Shown here: one piece after another, positions 54,265 to 64,000 of the stretch
How the letters are laid out: every line of letters starts with the position of its first letter
Numbering within the stretch: position 1 is the stretch's first letter
Assembly: GCF_001999245.1 (NCBI RefSeq)
Contig: NZ_CP019630.1
Location: 682,001 to 746,000 of the forward strand
Direction: 5' to 3'
Length of the DNA: 64,000 nt
Source: Roseibium algicola
GTDB taxonomy: Bacteria > Pseudomonadota > Alphaproteobacteria > Rhizobiales > Stappiaceae
Translations under genes and position numbers: made by a program
Notes under the pieces: generated by a model
Seen by the model: only the letters and a program-made list of their open reading frames with translations
What the model was told of the DNA's origin: nothing
The model's database searches: none

Positions 54265-55278
54265 CTACCCTTCGTATTTCTCCACGGTCTGCTCGATGGC
54301 CCCGAAGATCGAATGGCCTTCGGTGTCGAGCATCTCGATGCGGACAGTGTCTCCGAACTTCAGGAAAGGCGTCTTGGCTTCGCCCGTGTTGATCGTTTCG
54401 ATCATCCGGATCTCGGCAACGCAGGAATAACCGACGCCACCGTCTGCCACCGGCTTGCCCGGACCACCGTCCAGCTTGTTGGAGACCGTGCCCGAACCGA
54501 TGATCGTGCCGGCACTGAGCGGCCGGGTCTTTGCCGCATGGGCAATGAGCTGGCCGAAATCGAAGGTCATGTCGATGCCCGCGTTTGCGCGGCCGAACGG
54601 CTGACCGTTGAGGTCGACATGCAGCGGCAGGTGAAGCTTGCCGCCCTTCCAGGCATCGCCGAGCGCATCCGGCGTGACGGCAACCGGCGAAAAGGCGGAA
54701 GACGGCTTGGACTGGAAGAAGCCGAAGCCCTTGCCGAGTTCTGCCGGGATCAGGCCACGCAGGGAAACGTCGTTGACCAGAAGCACAAGAAGGATGTGAT
54801 CGCGCGCGGCTTCCGCGCTGACACCCATCGGTACATCGCCGGTGACGACAGCAATTTCGCCTTCCATATCGATGCCCCAGGCCTCATCGCGCATGGAGAT
54901 CGGATCACGCGGGGCGAGGAATGTGTCGGAGCCGCCCTGATACATCAGCGGGTCCGTCCAGAAGCTTTCCGGCATCTTCGCACCGCGCGCCTTGCGCACC
55001 AGTTCGACATGGTTGACGTAGGCCGAACCATCCGCCCACTGGTAGGCACGCGGCAGCGGCGAATGAGCATCGTGTTCATGGAAACGCAGCGTCGGTACGG
55101 CTTCGTGAGACAGGCTCTCGGCCAGCAGTTCCAGCTTCGGCGCCACATGTTCCCAGTCATCGAGCGCTGCCTGCAAAGTCGGCGCGATGTGACTTGCGTC
55201 GGTGCAGAAGGTCAGGCGGTCGTTGACCACCACCAGCTTGCCGTCGCGGCTGCCATCCTTGAGCGTTGCCAGTTTCAT
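54265..55278 (-). CDS. Fumarylacetoacetate hydrolase family protein
   Basis: 337 residues. GIDMEGEIAVVTGDV provides the metal-binding E-x-E, LLVNDVSLRGLIPAELGKGF the Asp, and GTIIGSGTVSNK the substrate loop. Cleaves fumarylacetoacetate to fumarate and acetoacetate, the last step of the homogentisate route. The N-terminal domain MKLATLKDGSRDGKLVVVND is of the bacterial FAH type. Lies 182 bp after hmgA on the same strand. Confidence 0.88.
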   Translation of the reverse strand: MKLATLKDGSRDGKLVVVNDRLTFCTDASHIAPTLQAALDDWEHVAPKLELLAESLSHEAVPTLRFHEHDAHSPLPRAYQWADGSAYVNHVELVRKARGAKMPESFWTDPLMYQGGSDTFLAPRDPISMRDEAWGIDMEGEIAVVTGDVPMGVSAEAARDHILLVLLVNDVSLRGLIPAELGKGFGFFQSKPSSAFSPVAVTPDALGDAWKGGKLHLPLHVDLNGQPFGRANAGIDMTFDFGQLIAHAAKTRPLSAGTIIGSGTVSNKLDGGPGKPVADGGVGYSCVAEIRMIETINTGEAKTPFLKFGDTVRIEMLDTEGHSIFGAIEQTVEKYEG

Positions 55279-55460
55279 CGGGTTTTCAGCTCCTAATGTT
55301 CGCCAGACCGTGGTGCCCGGCGATGTTTCTCCCGGGAAGCCGCCAGCGGCTTCCTGCCTTTGTTCTTGTCCGCCCCCCGGCGAGACGCCGGAGGTTCAGG
55401 GTAACCTACCGGTGCGGATCAATCTGCCGTTTGCGGTTGGTCAAATCCTGGATGATTTGG

Positions 55461-56831
55461 CTATTTGTTCCAGGTCCCTTCGGGCGTGCCATCGAATTTT
55501 TTGCCCAGCGAGTCCCAGCAGTCAATGTAATCGTCCTGCAGCGGAGCATCCTTGGCGGCGAATTCCGTGAGGTGCTGCGGGAAACGGGTCTCGAACATGA
55601 AGGACATTGTGTTGTCGAGCTTTTCCGGCTTCAGGTCGGCATTCGAAGCGCCTTCGAAGGCATTGTTGTCCGGCCCATGCGGCAGCATCATGTTGTGCAG
55701 GCTCATGCCACCGGGAATGAAGCCCTGCGGCTTGGCATCGTACTGGCCGTAGATGTTGCCCATCAGCTCCGACATGATGTTCTTGTGATACCAGGGGGGC
55801 CGGAAGGTATCTTCCATCACCATCCAGCGCTCGCGGAACAGCACGAAGTCGATGTTGGCGGTGCCCGGAACGCCGGACGGAGCGGTAAGCACCGTGAAGA
55901 TCGACGGATCGGGATGATCGAACAGGATCGACCCGATCGGGCAATAGTTCCTGAGGTCATATTTGCAGGGCGCATAGTTGCCGTGCCAGGCAACAACGTC
56001 GAGAGGCGAGTGACCGATTTTTGTTTCGTGGAACTGGCCGCACCATTTCACCGTCACCGTCGACGGGGCATCGCGATCCTCGTAGTGCGCGACAGGCGTC
56101 TTGAAGTCTCGGCGGTTTGCCATGCAATTGGCCCCGATCGGCCCCCTGCCCGGCAGTTCGAATTTCTGGCCGTAGTTCTCGCAGACGAACCCGCGCGCCG
56201 GACCTTCCACCAGCTCGACCCGGTAAACGAGGCCGCGCGGAAGGATTGCGATTTCCTTCGGCTCCAGCTCGATCACGCCCAGCTCGGTGCAAAACCTGAG
56301 GACACCTTCCTGCGGAACCACCAGCAATTCGCTGTCGGCGGAGTAGAAATATTCGTCCTCCATCGACTTGGTGATCAGGTAGATGTGGCTGGCCATGCCA
56401 ACCTGTGTGTTGACGTCGCCGGCTGTCGTCATGGTGCGCATGCCGGTCAGCCAGTTGAGGCCTTCATCCGTGTGTGGCACCGGGTCCCAGCGGTACTGGC
56501 CGAGCGAAACCACGTCGTCGCAGACATTCGGAGCCGATTTCCAGTAAGGCAGGTCGATCTTCCTGAACCGGCTGGTGTGCTTGACTGACGGGCGGATGCG
56601 ATAGCACCAGGTCCGCTCGTTCTGATGGCTTGGCGCGGTAAAGGCGGTGCCGGACAACTGCTCGCCATATAGGCCGTAGGCACATTTCTGCGGGCTGTTC
56701 ATGCCCTGCGGCAGAGCGCCTGGCAGAGCCTCGGTTTCAAAATCGTTGCCGAAGCCCGGCATATATTCCAGATCCGCCGTGTTACGGCCGTTTCCAGCTA
56801 GATTTTGATTGCTGTCGGTTCTCTGATCCAT
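55461..56831 (-). CDS. hmgA: Homogentisate 1,2-dioxygenase
   Basis: 456 residues from the ATG at 56831 (GGGAGGAC upstream). [20 protein letters not shown] is the invariant N-terminus, [15 protein letters not shown] follows, and the Fe-site region [20 protein letters not shown] is conserved. Opens the ring of homogentisate to maleylacetoacetate. First gene of the cluster, with a palindrome in the promoter region. Confidence 0.97.
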   Translation of the reverse strand: MDQRTDSNQNLAGNGRNTADLEYMPGFGNDFETEALPGALPQGMNSPQKCAYGLYGEQLSGTAFTAPSHQNERTWCYRIRPSVKHTSRFRKIDLPYWKSAPNVCDDVVSLGQYRWDPVPHTDEGLNWLTGMRTMTTAGDVNTQVGMASHIYLITKSMEDEYFYSADSELLVVPQEGVLRFCTELGVIELEPKEIAILPRGLVYRVELVEGPARGFVCENYGQKFELPGRGPIGANCMANRRDFKTPVAHYEDRDAPSTVTVKWCGQFHETKIGHSPLDVVAWHGNYAPCKYDLRNYCPIGSILFDHPDPSIFTVLTAPSGVPGTANIDFVLFRERWMVMEDTFRPPWYHKNIMSELMGNIYGQYDAKPQGFIPGGMSLHNMMLPHGPDNNAFEGASNADLKPEKLDNTMSFMFETRFPQHLTEFAAKDAPLQDDYIDCWDSLGKKFDGTPEGTWNK

Positions 56832-56860
56832 GACGTCCTCCCGGTTCGGAGATGAATTTA

Positions 56861-56874
56861 GTTGCATATGTAAC
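56861..56874. promoter_or_regulatory. Near-palindrome upstream of hmgA, candidate MarR/IclR-type operator
   Basis: GTTGCATATGTAAC is a 14-bp near-palindrome centred on CATATG, 30 bp upstream of the hmgA start in an otherwise AT-rich stretch. The spacing suits an operator over the promoter. No regulator gene lies adjacent in this window. Confidence 0.4.
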
Positions 56875-57023
56875 CATTTTGATCCCCGGGATCAAGCGGC
56901 ATGTCGATGCTTTTGCGAACGCGCCGGATTTTCTCCTGCCGCAATGCAAAAAAGCCGCAGAACGTAAGCTTTGCTTTACGTGCGTCTCCTAGGGTTCCCG
57001 CAGTCTCACCGTTGGAGCTTTTC

Positions 57024-59057
57024 ATGTCTCTTAGAAATCGAATCTTTTTCGCCTCGAGCGGCGTGTTCCTGGTTGGATTCCTGACGCTTATTCTTGCCGT
57101 CACCTTCATGACCCAGGCCACGTCGCAAAAATCGGGTGAAGATCTCATCCGCAAGACTGCCGAGGCACTTGCTCTGGATGCCGGCAAGACACTGGCACAG
57201 GCACAGCTTGCGGCCCGCGCTGCGGCCGATGCCCTGGAGGGAATGCAGCAAGCCGGCGTTAGCGATCGCAACGCCTATGCAGCCGTGATGCAGCACCAGA
57301 TCAGCCAGAACAAACATTTTGTCGGCGGCGGTGCGATCCTGGAACCGGACATGGCCGGCAATGACGCGGACAATGCAGGCGCCAACTTCTCCGACGACAA
57401 GGGACGCTTCATTCCGTATTTCTATAACGACGGTACAAAAGTCGCCTGGGAACCGCTCCTGTTCGGTGGCGATAGCGGCTCTGAAGAGTGGTACGACAAG
57501 CCGAAGAACCTGGGCCACGACACGGTCACCGAGCCCTATCTCTACCCGGTCAATAATGTCGACGTGCTGATGGCGACAGCCTCCTCGCCGATCAAGGATG
57601 CTTCCGGACGCGGCATCGGTGGCGCCACCATCGACGTGTCGCTGGAAGGCCTGCAGAAGGCGGTGAGCGCCGGCCAGACCTATGAAAGCGGCTATGTCGG
57701 CCTTCTCAGCGAAACCGGTGTTTGGGTGTCCCATCCGGACGCAGCCCTCCTCGGCCAGAAGGCCGATGCGGCAATGGTCGGCAAGATCCAGTCGATCAAG
57801 AATGAAGCTGCCTTCACGACCGAAAACGGTACCGTGGAAGCCATCAAGGGCTTCGAACTGGACGGCACCGGCCAGCACTGGTTCATTGTTGTCGCCGTTG
57901 ACGAGAGCGAACTTCTGGCAAGCGCCAATTCCACCATGCAGATGAGCCTGCTGCTCGCCCTCGGCCTGCTGGTAGCCGGCACGTTCCTGATGTGGATGCT
58001 TGGTTCCACAATTGCCGGACCGGTGCAGATGCTGACCGCTCGTATGCGCAAGCTTGCCGAAGGCGATGTCGATACGCCGGTGGCCTATCTCGACCGCAAG
58101 GACGAAATCGGCCAGATGGCCGGTGCGCTGGAAATCTTCGTTGAAAACGAAACCGAACGGCGGTCGCTGCAGAACGACACCGAGCAGGCCCAATACAGCC
58201 AGCTGGAGCGCCAGAAGACTGTCGAAGCCCTGATCGAAACTTTCGAGCGCGACGTCCACGCCGTTCTCGACCAGGTCAGCGGCAACAGCAAGCGCATGGA
58301 GCAGACCGCGGCGTCTCTCGATGCGATCGCGCGCGACACTTCCGCCAAGGTTTCTTCGGTTGCCGGATCTTCCGAAGTTGCACAGAGCAGCGTCCAGACA
58401 GTGGCCTCCGCCGCTGAAGAGCTGTCCGCCTCGATTTCCGAAATCGGTCGCCAGATCGGCCAGACGAAGGAAGTCGTCACGAGCGCTACCCGTGCCGCCA
58501 ACGATTCCAACGACAAGGTCGGAAGCCTCGACAGCGCCGCGCAGAAGATCGGTGAAGTGGTCAGCCTCATCCAGGCGATCGCAGAACAGACCAACTTGCT
58601 GGCGCTGAACGCCACCATCGAAGCCGCTCGCGCCGGAGAAGCCGGCAAGGGCTTTGCGGTGGTTGCCGCGGAAGTGAAGGAACTGGCCACGCAAACCGCC
58701 AAGGCGACGGAAGAAATCTCCACGCAGGTCACCGGTATCCAGTCCTCGACACGCAATGCCGTCGGCTCGATCCAGGAAATCGCCAGCACAATGGAAGAGG
58801 TCAACCAGTTCACGGCAGCCATTGCCGCGGCGATCTCGCAGCAGGGTGATGCCACCAACGAGATCAGCCACAATGTCCAGCAGGCAGCCAGCTGCACCAG
58901 CGACATGAGCAACAGCGTTGGCGACGTGATGCAGGCAGCCGAGGAAACCAGCAGCTCGGCAGCCGACGTCCTGTCGGTCTCCCAGTCGGTTTCCGAACAT
59001 GCCCAAGGCTTGCAGGCCACCATTGCAGACTTCCTGAGCCGCGTTCGCGCTGCTTAA
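57024..59057 (+). CDS. Methyl-accepting chemotaxis protein with dCache-like sensor
   Basis: 677 residues from the ATG at 57024 (GGAG 8 nt before). First helix [20 protein letters not shown], a roughly 260-residue periplasmic region with double-Cache traits ([20 protein letters not shown] and [20 protein letters not shown]), second helix [24 protein letters not shown] and signalling domain with [20 protein letters not shown]. The dCache type usually binds amino acids or organic acids. Ends without a pentapeptide; its cytoplasmic tip closely matches the other MCP. Confidence 0.92.
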   Translation: MSLRNRIFFASSGVFLVGFLTLILAVTFMTQATSQKSGEDLIRKTAEALALDAGKTLAQAQLAARAAADALEGMQQAGVSDRNAYAAVMQHQISQNKHFVGGGAILEPDMAGNDADNAGANFSDDKGRFIPYFYNDGTKVAWEPLLFGGDSGSEEWYDKPKNLGHDTVTEPYLYPVNNVDVLMATASSPIKDASGRGIGGATIDVSLEGLQKAVSAGQTYESGYVGLLSETGVWVSHPDAALLGQKADAAMVGKIQSIKNEAAFTTENGTVEAIKGFELDGTGQHWFIVVAVDESELLASANSTMQMSLLLALGLLVAGTFLMWMLGSTIAGPVQMLTARMRKLAEGDVDTPVAYLDRKDEIGQMAGALEIFVENETERRSLQNDTEQAQYSQLERQKTVEALIETFERDVHAVLDQVSGNSKRMEQTAASLDAIARDTSAKVSSVAGSSEVAQSSVQTVASAAEELSASISEIGRQIGQTKEVVTSATRAANDSNDKVGSLDSAAQKIGEVVSLIQAIAEQTNLLALNATIEAARAGEAGKGFAVVAAEVKELATQTAKATEEISTQVTGIQSSTRNAVGSIQEIASTMEEVNQFTAAIAAAISQQGDATNEISHNVQQAASCTSDMSNSVGDVMQAAEETSSSAADVLSVSQSVSEHAQGLQATIADFLSRVRAA

Positions 59058-59077
59058 GTCAGGCACATAACCTCACG

Positions 59078-59119
59078 AACCGGGTTCGCCCAAACCCTTG
59101 TGCGAGCCCGGTTTTTTTG
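59078..59119 (+). terminator. Rho-independent terminator after the dCache MCP
   Basis: AACCGGGTTCGC (59078-59089) pairs with GCGAGCCCGGTT (59102-59113), one wobble pair, 12-nt loop, followed by a run of T (59112-59118). 20 bp past the stop. Confidence 0.92.
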
Positions 59120-59230
59120 TTCTGTCCGGCATATTTCCCGTTCTCGGAAATGGCCGAATTGAGATTCCACTCTTGAATGAAAATACGAGCTGACGTAAAA
59201 AGAACAAAAAAGGAACACTGGAGAAGATCG

Positions 59231-59545
59231 ATGCGGCTCGCCGACACTGCTGTTGCGCATTCCTGCGCTGTTTCCTCCGCTGCCGCGTCGACGCCAGGCA
59301 CGGAACAACTGACCTCCGTCACGCGCGGCGAGGTCCGCACCATGATGCTTTACCTGCGCAAGGCGCGGGAGCGGGCTATCGCGATCCGGGACAGGTCTCC
59401 TGGCGGCAGTTATCTGGAAAGCGTGCTCACACGCACGATCGACGGCATTTCGGTGGAGCTTTCACAACTCGACTATCTGCTGGCATCTCAGCCCGTTGAT
59501 CCGTCGCGCAACTCTTCCACAAGACGGATGCGCCCTGCAATCTGA
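59231..59545 (+). CDS. Hypothetical protein
   Basis: 104 residues from the ATG at 59231, preceded by GGAGAAG. Soluble, with a helical core TMMLYLRKARERAIAIRDRS and a C-terminal Arg-rich end. No family recognised. It might be cotranscribed with the next gene 67 bp on. Modest support: RBS plus a codon pattern like its neighbours. Confidence 0.5.
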   Translation: MRLADTAVAHSCAVSSAAASTPGTEQLTSVTRGEVRTMMLYLRKARERAIAIRDRSPGGSYLESVLTRTIDGISVELSQLDYLLASQPVDPSRNSSTRRMRPAI

Positions 59546-59612
59546 CCGGGTGGCCTTTGAAGGTGCAAGTTGCTATGCAGCAGCAGATCCCCACCTTGCA
59601 GGATGCTGTCAA

Positions 59613-60017
59613 ATGTCGGTTCACAAAGGACGTTGCCTGTGCGGCAACGCCACTTTCACCATCGAAGGCGACTTCGAGACCTTCTTTCTATGCCACTGCG
59701 GACATTGCCGGAAAGACACCGGATCCGCACATGCGGCCAATCTCTTTTCCTCAACGGCAAGCCTTGCCTGGACATCCGGTGAGGACAAGGTCAGGTCCTT
59801 CACGCTGGCTGGTACGCGCCACACGAAGGCCTTCTGCACCGAGTGTGGATCAGCCCTTCCCAATCTTCAGATGGACGGCAAGCTACTGGTTGTGCCGGCA
59901 GGAAGTCTGGACACGCCCGTCACCCTGAAACCGGCAGGTCATATCTTCACCGCCAGCCGCGCCGACTGGGACGACGGCCTGGAAACTGTCCCGAAATTCG
60001 AAGCCTTGCCTTCCTGA
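59613..60017 (+). CDS. GFA family zinc protein (glutathione-dependent formaldehyde-activating enzyme-like)
   Basis: 134 residues. CLCGNATFTIEG, FLCHCGHCRKDTGSAHAANL and FCTECGSALPNL supply the seven-Cys zinc pattern of the GFA fold. The N-terminal extension from 59496 is excluded as unconserved. Named after formaldehyde-glutathione adduct formation, but most members have unknown substrates. Confidence 0.87.
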   Translation: MSVHKGRCLCGNATFTIEGDFETFFLCHCGHCRKDTGSAHAANLFSSTASLAWTSGEDKVRSFTLAGTRHTKAFCTECGSALPNLQMDGKLLVVPAGSLDTPVTLKPAGHIFTASRADWDDGLETVPKFEALPS

Positions 60018-60042
60018 AACCCGGAACGCCGGATCGGCTTGC

Positions 60043-60408
60043 CTATTCCCGTCGCAAGGCGCCGAAGAACCCGAGGACCGTCCTGAGTTTTCCGGTTTCT
60101 TCGTCAATCCAGACGACATCAAGTCCTTCCGGCAGCACCGTTCCGTCCGCATTGACCATCTGCCACGCAAACCGTGCTGAACCGTGGTGGCTGTCGATAC
60201 TGCTGGTCCGAAGGATCTTCGCACCGACCCTTTTGGCCAGAACGCCGGAGATGTGGTCAACCAGCGCAGCGATACCGGTCACATCGGTTTCCGGGTCCGT
60301 GTATCTGACGTCTTCCGCTACGGACCTGCCGAGCAGATCCTGCCGATAGGATGGGTCACGTTCAGACCAGGCTGCACAATAGATGTCGATGGTCTCTTCC
60401 AGCGTCAT
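60043..60408 (-). CDS. SnoaL/NTF2-like small protein
   Basis: 121 residues from the ATG at 60408 (GGGAGG upstream). MTLEETIDIYCAAWSERDPS opens the NTF2 cone, then VAEDVRYTDPETDVTGIAAL and SARFAWQMVNADGTVLPEGL. Such folds act as small isomerases, hydrolases or binding proteins; no catalytic role can be assigned. Confidence 0.75.
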   Translation of the reverse strand: MTLEETIDIYCAAWSERDPSYRQDLLGRSVAEDVRYTDPETDVTGIAALVDHISGVLAKRVGAKILRTSSIDSHHGSARFAWQMVNADGTVLPEGLDVVWIDEETGKLRTVLGFFGALRRE

Positions 60409-60488
60409 GTTTGCCTCCCTCGCAGTCTTCTGCGGAAGCATGCGCGAAAGTTAGCAATCTCGCCAGTCAGTGTGCTGCAAAGGCCGCG

Positions 60489-61964
60489 TCACGCGGCGGC
60501 TTCGTCACCCGGTGCCGTCTGCCAGCCAAGGTCGGTCAGCGTCACGATACGATTGCCGCGCAAGTCGGTGGCGCAGACAAGAAATCCGCGTTCTTCCATA
60601 TGGCTCAACAGCCAGCGCGCCCTGCCGGGAGACCGTGTGCCGTAGGCGGTAGCAATTTCAATGTTGCCGGGGCATGGCGCCTTCGCGATCGCAGCCTTTG
60701 CCAGCAACAGGTACACACCACGCATGTCTTCCGGCAGTTCGGAGGCGATCAGTTCCGCCTGGGCCCAGGCTCCGTCGTCCATTTCGCCCTTTTCAACGCC
60801 TGCACGGGCAACGGAGAGCTTTTCTCGGAAAGTCTGCAGGTCCGGTGCGCCGCCCGCCAACTTGGAAATGCGGCAGCGGACCTGGAAGTCCTGATACAGC
60901 GTTGCAATCGGCTGGAACGCAGCCTCCTCGTCTTCCAGAATACCTGCAATGATTTCGGAAATTTTCTGCTCGCGTTCGCCGAAATCGAGCAGGCTCTCAG
61001 CCTGTGGCACGTCTTCAGCGCTAGCTCGTTCTGCACTGCTGAGCTGGTCGAGCACGTCGCCGGTCGAAACCACAGGCTCGACGAAACGCTGGCGGACCGG
61101 CTGAACTTCGTCCGCTCCCGGTGTGAAGATCAGATCCTTGGCGTCTTCCTTGGGCTGCTCCGGCAGTGGCAGCAGTTTGTGTGTTCCGCCCCGCCCCATG
61201 GTCTCCACCGGGCCGATCTTGACCGGAACGGGACGGCGCGACATGGCTGGTCCGAGAGCGATGAAGTGGCCCCTGTCGAGATTTCTGAAACTTTCGGCCT
61301 GGCGCCGCTCCATGCCGAGAAGGTCGGCAGCACGTGCCATGTCGATATCCAGGAACGTACGGCCCATCAGGAAGTTGGACGCTTCTGCGGCGACGTTCTT
61401 GGCAAGCTTGGCGAGACGCTGGGTGGCAATGACGCCAGCCAGTCCGCGTTTGCGGCCGCGGCACATCAGGTTGGTCATGGCTCCGAGGGAACGGCGCCGG
61501 GCCTCCTCGGTCACCTCGCCGGCGGCGGCAGGTGCAAAGAGCTGTGCTTCATCAACGATGACCAGCATCGGATACCAGAGATCGCGGTCCGCATCGAACA
61601 GGCCGTCGAGAAAGGTTGCAGCCGCTTTCATTTGCCGGTCTGCATCAAGACCTTCCAGATTGAGTACCACCGACACCCGGTGCTGGCGCACCCGTGCGGC
61701 GATCATCTGAAGATCCTTTTCGGTGCCGACCGCATCGACAACGACATGGCCGAACTTATCTGCCAGAGACACGAAGTCGCCTTCGGGATCGATTATGGCC
61801 TGCTGGACCCAGCTCGCGGACTGTTCAAGAAGCCGGCGCAGGAGATGCGACTTTCCCGAGCCGGAATTGCCCTGCACCAGAAGGCGCGTTGCCAGCAGTT
61901 CTTCCAGATCAAGACCGGCGCGTGCGCCGCCTGTCATTTCCCCGATATCGATTTGTACCGTCAT
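60489..61964 (-). CDS. HerA/DUF87-like ATPase
   Basis: 491 residues from the ATG at 61964. Walker A LLVQGNSGSGKSHLLRRLLE, Walker B PMLVIVDEAQLFAP and the sensor region GLAGVIATQRLAKLAKNVAA mark a hexameric HerA/FtsK-related ATPase (DUF87). The C-terminal 200 residues are helical with a winged-helix-like ending (EERGFLVCATDLRGNRIVTL). Possible DNA translocase or membrane-less mover; no NurA-like nuclease is adjacent, and its job is unknown. Confidence 0.78.
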   Translation of the reverse strand: MTVQIDIGEMTGGARAGLDLEELLATRLLVQGNSGSGKSHLLRRLLEQSASWVQQAIIDPEGDFVSLADKFGHVVVDAVGTEKDLQMIAARVRQHRVSVVLNLEGLDADRQMKAAATFLDGLFDADRDLWYPMLVIVDEAQLFAPAAAGEVTEEARRRSLGAMTNLMCRGRKRGLAGVIATQRLAKLAKNVAAEASNFLMGRTFLDIDMARAADLLGMERRQAESFRNLDRGHFIALGPAMSRRPVPVKIGPVETMGRGGTHKLLPLPEQPKEDAKDLIFTPGADEVQPVRQRFVEPVVSTGDVLDQLSSAERASAEDVPQAESLLDFGEREQKISEIIAGILEDEEAAFQPIATLYQDFQVRCRISKLAGGAPDLQTFREKLSVARAGVEKGEMDDGAWAQAELIASELPEDMRGVYLLLAKAAIAKAPCPGNIEIATAYGTRSPGRARWLLSHMEERGFLVCATDLRGNRIVTLTDLGWQTAPGDEAAA

Positions 61965-62251
61965 GCGACCACTTTTCTTGCAGCCTCGGCAGCGCTGCGG
62001 CTTCTCCGTTTTCTGGATTTCGTGCAGTGCGGTAGTCAGCACGATTCCGTGCCACTTGCAAAGCCAGCCTGCCGGGAAAGCCGGGTTTTCCCAGAATTCC
62101 ACCGAATAGCAACCTTTAAGTGACAGGCTGCCTCCAGAAGAGGCCGAAAATCCGGTTCGGGCCTGCGTTAAGCAATGTCGGCTTTGCCAGGTGCCACGCA
62201 GGACTTCTGTGCTAAGGTTGGTAGAACGGGAGCTTTTTCAGGGAAATCGCT

Positions 62252-63082
62252 GTGACAGTCAATGGATTGGCAGGCTCTTCGTGCCGGCTCGTTTTAATAC
62301 AACTCAAAACGCTGCTTGCCGGCGCTGTGTTGTCGATCCTTGCGCTTGCGGTGCATCCCGCCAAAGCCGATATCGTCCGTATCGCCGTCGGTGAGTGGCC
62401 CCCTTATTTTTCCGAAAGTGACGAAGGATACGGAACCTACGCCAAGGTCGTCGCAAAGGCCTTCGAACTTGAAGGCCTTACGGTGGAGTACGGCTTCTTT
62501 CCCTGGAAACGTGCCTTGCTGGAAGCCCAGTCCGGCCGCTGGCAGGCCTCCGCAGGTTGGGGCAAAACCGCTGAGCGAGAACCTTTCTTTCATTTCTGCG
62601 ATGCGGTTCTGGTTGAGCGCGAGCAATTCTTCTATTCGTCAGACCGACCTGTGAATGCGCAAAATGTGCAGGACCTCAGCGGATTGAGCCTTGGCGCACT
62701 TGACGGGGCAGCCCTTGGGGAGGACCTGGATAAACTGGTTACCGCCGATCAGATCACCGTCTATCGCCAAAGTTCCCTGGCAGACCTCTTCAAGATGCTT
62801 GATGTAGGGCGTGTCGATGTGGTCATGGGCAACGGAGAGGTGGCTGCCGATGCATTGGCTGACGCTTTTTCTCCCGAGGAGACCGCGCGTTTCAAATCGT
62901 TGGAAAACGTCAACGTCCTTTGGGACTACCGCGTAATCGTTTCCAGGAACATCGAAAGCGGTGAGGAACTGTGCACCCGGTTCAACCAAGGTTTGAGGAA
63001 GCTTCGAGACACCGGAGAATATGACCGCCTTTTGTGGCCGGAACGCGATGGCGAGGGTCAGTCCCAGGCCAGCCCGTCCTGA
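62252..63082 (+). CDS. Extracellular solute-binding protein family 3 (amino-acid type)
   Basis: 276 residues from a GTG at 62252 (AGGGA before). Signal-like helix LLAGAVLSILALAVHPAKA, then VRIAVGEWPPYFSESDEGYG and FELEGLTVEYGFFPWKRALL, typical of periplasmic SBP_bac_3 proteins. No ABC permease or ATPase is adjacent, so it may be a stand-alone binder or signalling input. Confidence 0.85.
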   Translation: MTVNGLAGSSCRLVLIQLKTLLAGAVLSILALAVHPAKADIVRIAVGEWPPYFSESDEGYGTYAKVVAKAFELEGLTVEYGFFPWKRALLEAQSGRWQASAGWGKTAEREPFFHFCDAVLVEREQFFYSSDRPVNAQNVQDLSGLSLGALDGAALGEDLDKLVTADQITVYRQSSLADLFKMLDVGRVDVVMGNGEVAADALADAFSPEETARFKSLENVNVLWDYRVIVSRNIESGEELCTRFNQGLRKLRDTGEYDRLLWPERDGEGQSQASPS

Positions 63083-63231
63083 GGCCCGGGCAGCCGCGAG
63101 AAAGAAGCAGGCTCTGATTTGGCTCGCTCGATTGCTTGCAATGCCTGAAAGGCTTCACAACGAGTTCAAATCTGTCCCCTTCCAAATGGGGATATCCTGC
63201 CCCATGTGAACATAATAAGAATCATATTGGG

Positions 63232-63897
63232 ATGGACCGGATGAAAATTCATGCAGACCTGACGCAGCCTGCAATCGTCGACAGCGCCACGCTCGACTGG
63301 GTGCCCTCACCAATGGCAGGTGTGGAGCGAAGGATGCTGGAGCGCGATGGTGAAGAGGTCGCGCGAGCCACCAGTCTGGTCAGATACGCTCCCGGCTCTG
63401 CCTTTTCCGCCCACAAGCATGACATGGGTGAAGAATTTCTGGTTCTGGACGGTGTGTTCTCGGATGAAAGCGGGGATTTTCCCAAAGGCATGTATGTGCG
63501 CAATCCTCCGGGCTCCAGCCATGTGCCTTCGAGCGAACCTGGCGCCGTCATCCTTGTGAAATTACGCCAGATGCAGCCTGACGATGATGCCTTTGTCCGG
63601 GTGAACACTCTGGACCCCAGCGGCTGGCAGGCCGGCAGACCCGGAGAGAGCATCCTGCCGCTGTTCATCCGGCCGGAAGAGGAAGTGGTGATGCTCGACT
63701 GGGAAAGAGGCGCCAGACTGGCTCCGCAGACCTTCCCGGGCGGAGCGGAGTATTTTGTCGTTGAAGGCAGTTTCGAAGACCAGAGCGGCCGTCACGATCA
63801 AGGCACCTGGATACGCCTGCCGGCGGGAACCCGGCAGGAAATCACGACAACCCAGGGCGCCCGCGTCTGGAGAAAGACGGGTCACCTGGCGTTCTGA
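63232..63897 (+). CDS. ChrR-like double-cupin protein
   Basis: 221 residues. The first cupin carries FSAHKHDMGEEFLVLDGVFS and GMYVRNPPGSSHVPSSEPGA, the His/Glu metal site; the second is degenerate (PQTFPGGAEYFVVEGSFEDQ). ChrR cupins are anti-sigma or zinc-binding sensor domains, but this one lacks the N-terminal anti-sigma helix bundle. Start at 63232 or the next ATG at 63241. Converges with the gene entering from the right. Confidence 0.75.
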   Translation: MDRMKIHADLTQPAIVDSATLDWVPSPMAGVERRMLERDGEEVARATSLVRYAPGSAFSAHKHDMGEEFLVLDGVFSDESGDFPKGMYVRNPPGSSHVPSSEPGAVILVKLRQMQPDDDAFVRVNTLDPSGWQAGRPGESILPLFIRPEEEVVMLDWERGARLAPQTFPGGAEYFVVEGSFEDQSGRHDQGTWIRLPAGTRQEITTTQGARVWRKTGHLAF

Positions 63898-64000
63898 GTT
63901 GCCCAGTGCTGGAGGGCTGTCCCCCTGGCAAGCTGGGTTTTGACGATCATCTTGTGCAACGGCAGGATCAACGCCAGATAGGCATGACCGGCCAGGTTAT
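63882..64000 (-). CDS. C-terminus of a gene entering from the right edge, possibly DUF2867
   Basis: The last 39 codons (LAGHAYLALILPLHKMIVKT then QLARGTALQHWATQNAR and stop) of a protein on the minus strand. The hydrophobic AYLALILP-H-x-x-IV pattern resembles the end of DUF2867 proteins. It overlaps the 3' end of the cupin gene by 16 bp on the opposite strand. Too short for certainty. Confidence 0.45.
   Translation of the reverse strand, partial: NLAGHAYLALILPLHKMIVKTQLARGTALQHWATQNAR

Noticed and set aside
55335..55354. GGAAGCCGC/GCGGCTTCC hairpin after hmgA as terminator
   Set aside because: The stem is exact, but no T run follows on the minus strand, and the fah gene downstream is likely cotranscribed.
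57006..59066. 686-codon minus-strand frame opposite the dCache MCP
   Set aside because: It covers the MCP gene, is Gly/Asp/His-rich as expected of an antisense frame and has no recognisable domain.

Overview
The window looks like a chromosomal segment of a GC-rich alphaproteobacterium. Several features point to the Hyphomicrobiales, most likely the Stappiaceae (Roseibium/Labrenzia type): the gene repertoire (IalB family protein, TRAP transporters, cysD-cysNC-cysQ, a homogentisate cluster, multiple MCPs) and a Mur-like palindrome before sitABCD. This placement is inference from content; no marker gene in the window proves it.

Layout. 1-17.2 kb is ordinary chromosome: a cut-off ettA, a 2-hydroxyacid dehydrogenase, a class A beta-lactamase divergent from an AmpR-like regulator, a split MnmC-like pair, ybaK, a UDP-sugar epimerase next to the sulfate-activation genes cysD-cysNC-cysQ, a PilZ protein, a GST and a WYL regulator. 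17.4-32.5 kb, almost all on the minus strand, is a contact-dependent inhibition (CDI/polymorphic toxin) locus. An IalB-family gene, cdiB and a 2396-residue cdiA form an apparent operon. cdiA ends in a deaminase-like toxin tip and is followed by an Imm1-like immunity gene. Beyond that lies an AT-richer 5-kb array of orphan modules. Each consists of the 3' tail of a lost toxin overlapping or abutting the start of an intact immunity gene (SUKH twice, Imm11/DUF1629, Imm1, and two unrecognised families), mixed with two duplicated blocks of cdiA and an IS remnant. This is the most interesting part of the window.

33-47 kb carries tRNA-Pro and tRNA-Gln, a GntR/LacI repressor with gluconokinase and a TRAP transporter (dctPQM-like), an RND efflux pump with its adaptor, and sitABCD (Mn/Fe ABC import). 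The last lies behind a perfect 23-bp-arm palindrome. 47-64 kb carries two methyl-accepting chemotaxis proteins flanking an aromatic (homogentisate) catabolic cluster: DUF2783, FAD monooxygenase, DinB, metallo-hydrolase-like, AhpD-like, fumarylacetoacetase-like and hmgA. It ends with small enzymes, a HerA-like ATPase, a solute-binding protein and a ChrR-like cupin.

How the genes work together: the CDI locus would deliver a nucleic-acid-modifying toxin to neighbours, and the stacked immunity genes would protect against kin carrying other tips. gntR-gntK-dctPQM is a sugar-acid uptake and phosphorylation unit. The homogentisate cluster converts tyrosine/phenylalanine-type aromatics to central metabolites. 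Start sites were chosen by ribosome binding site and overlap logic where noted.
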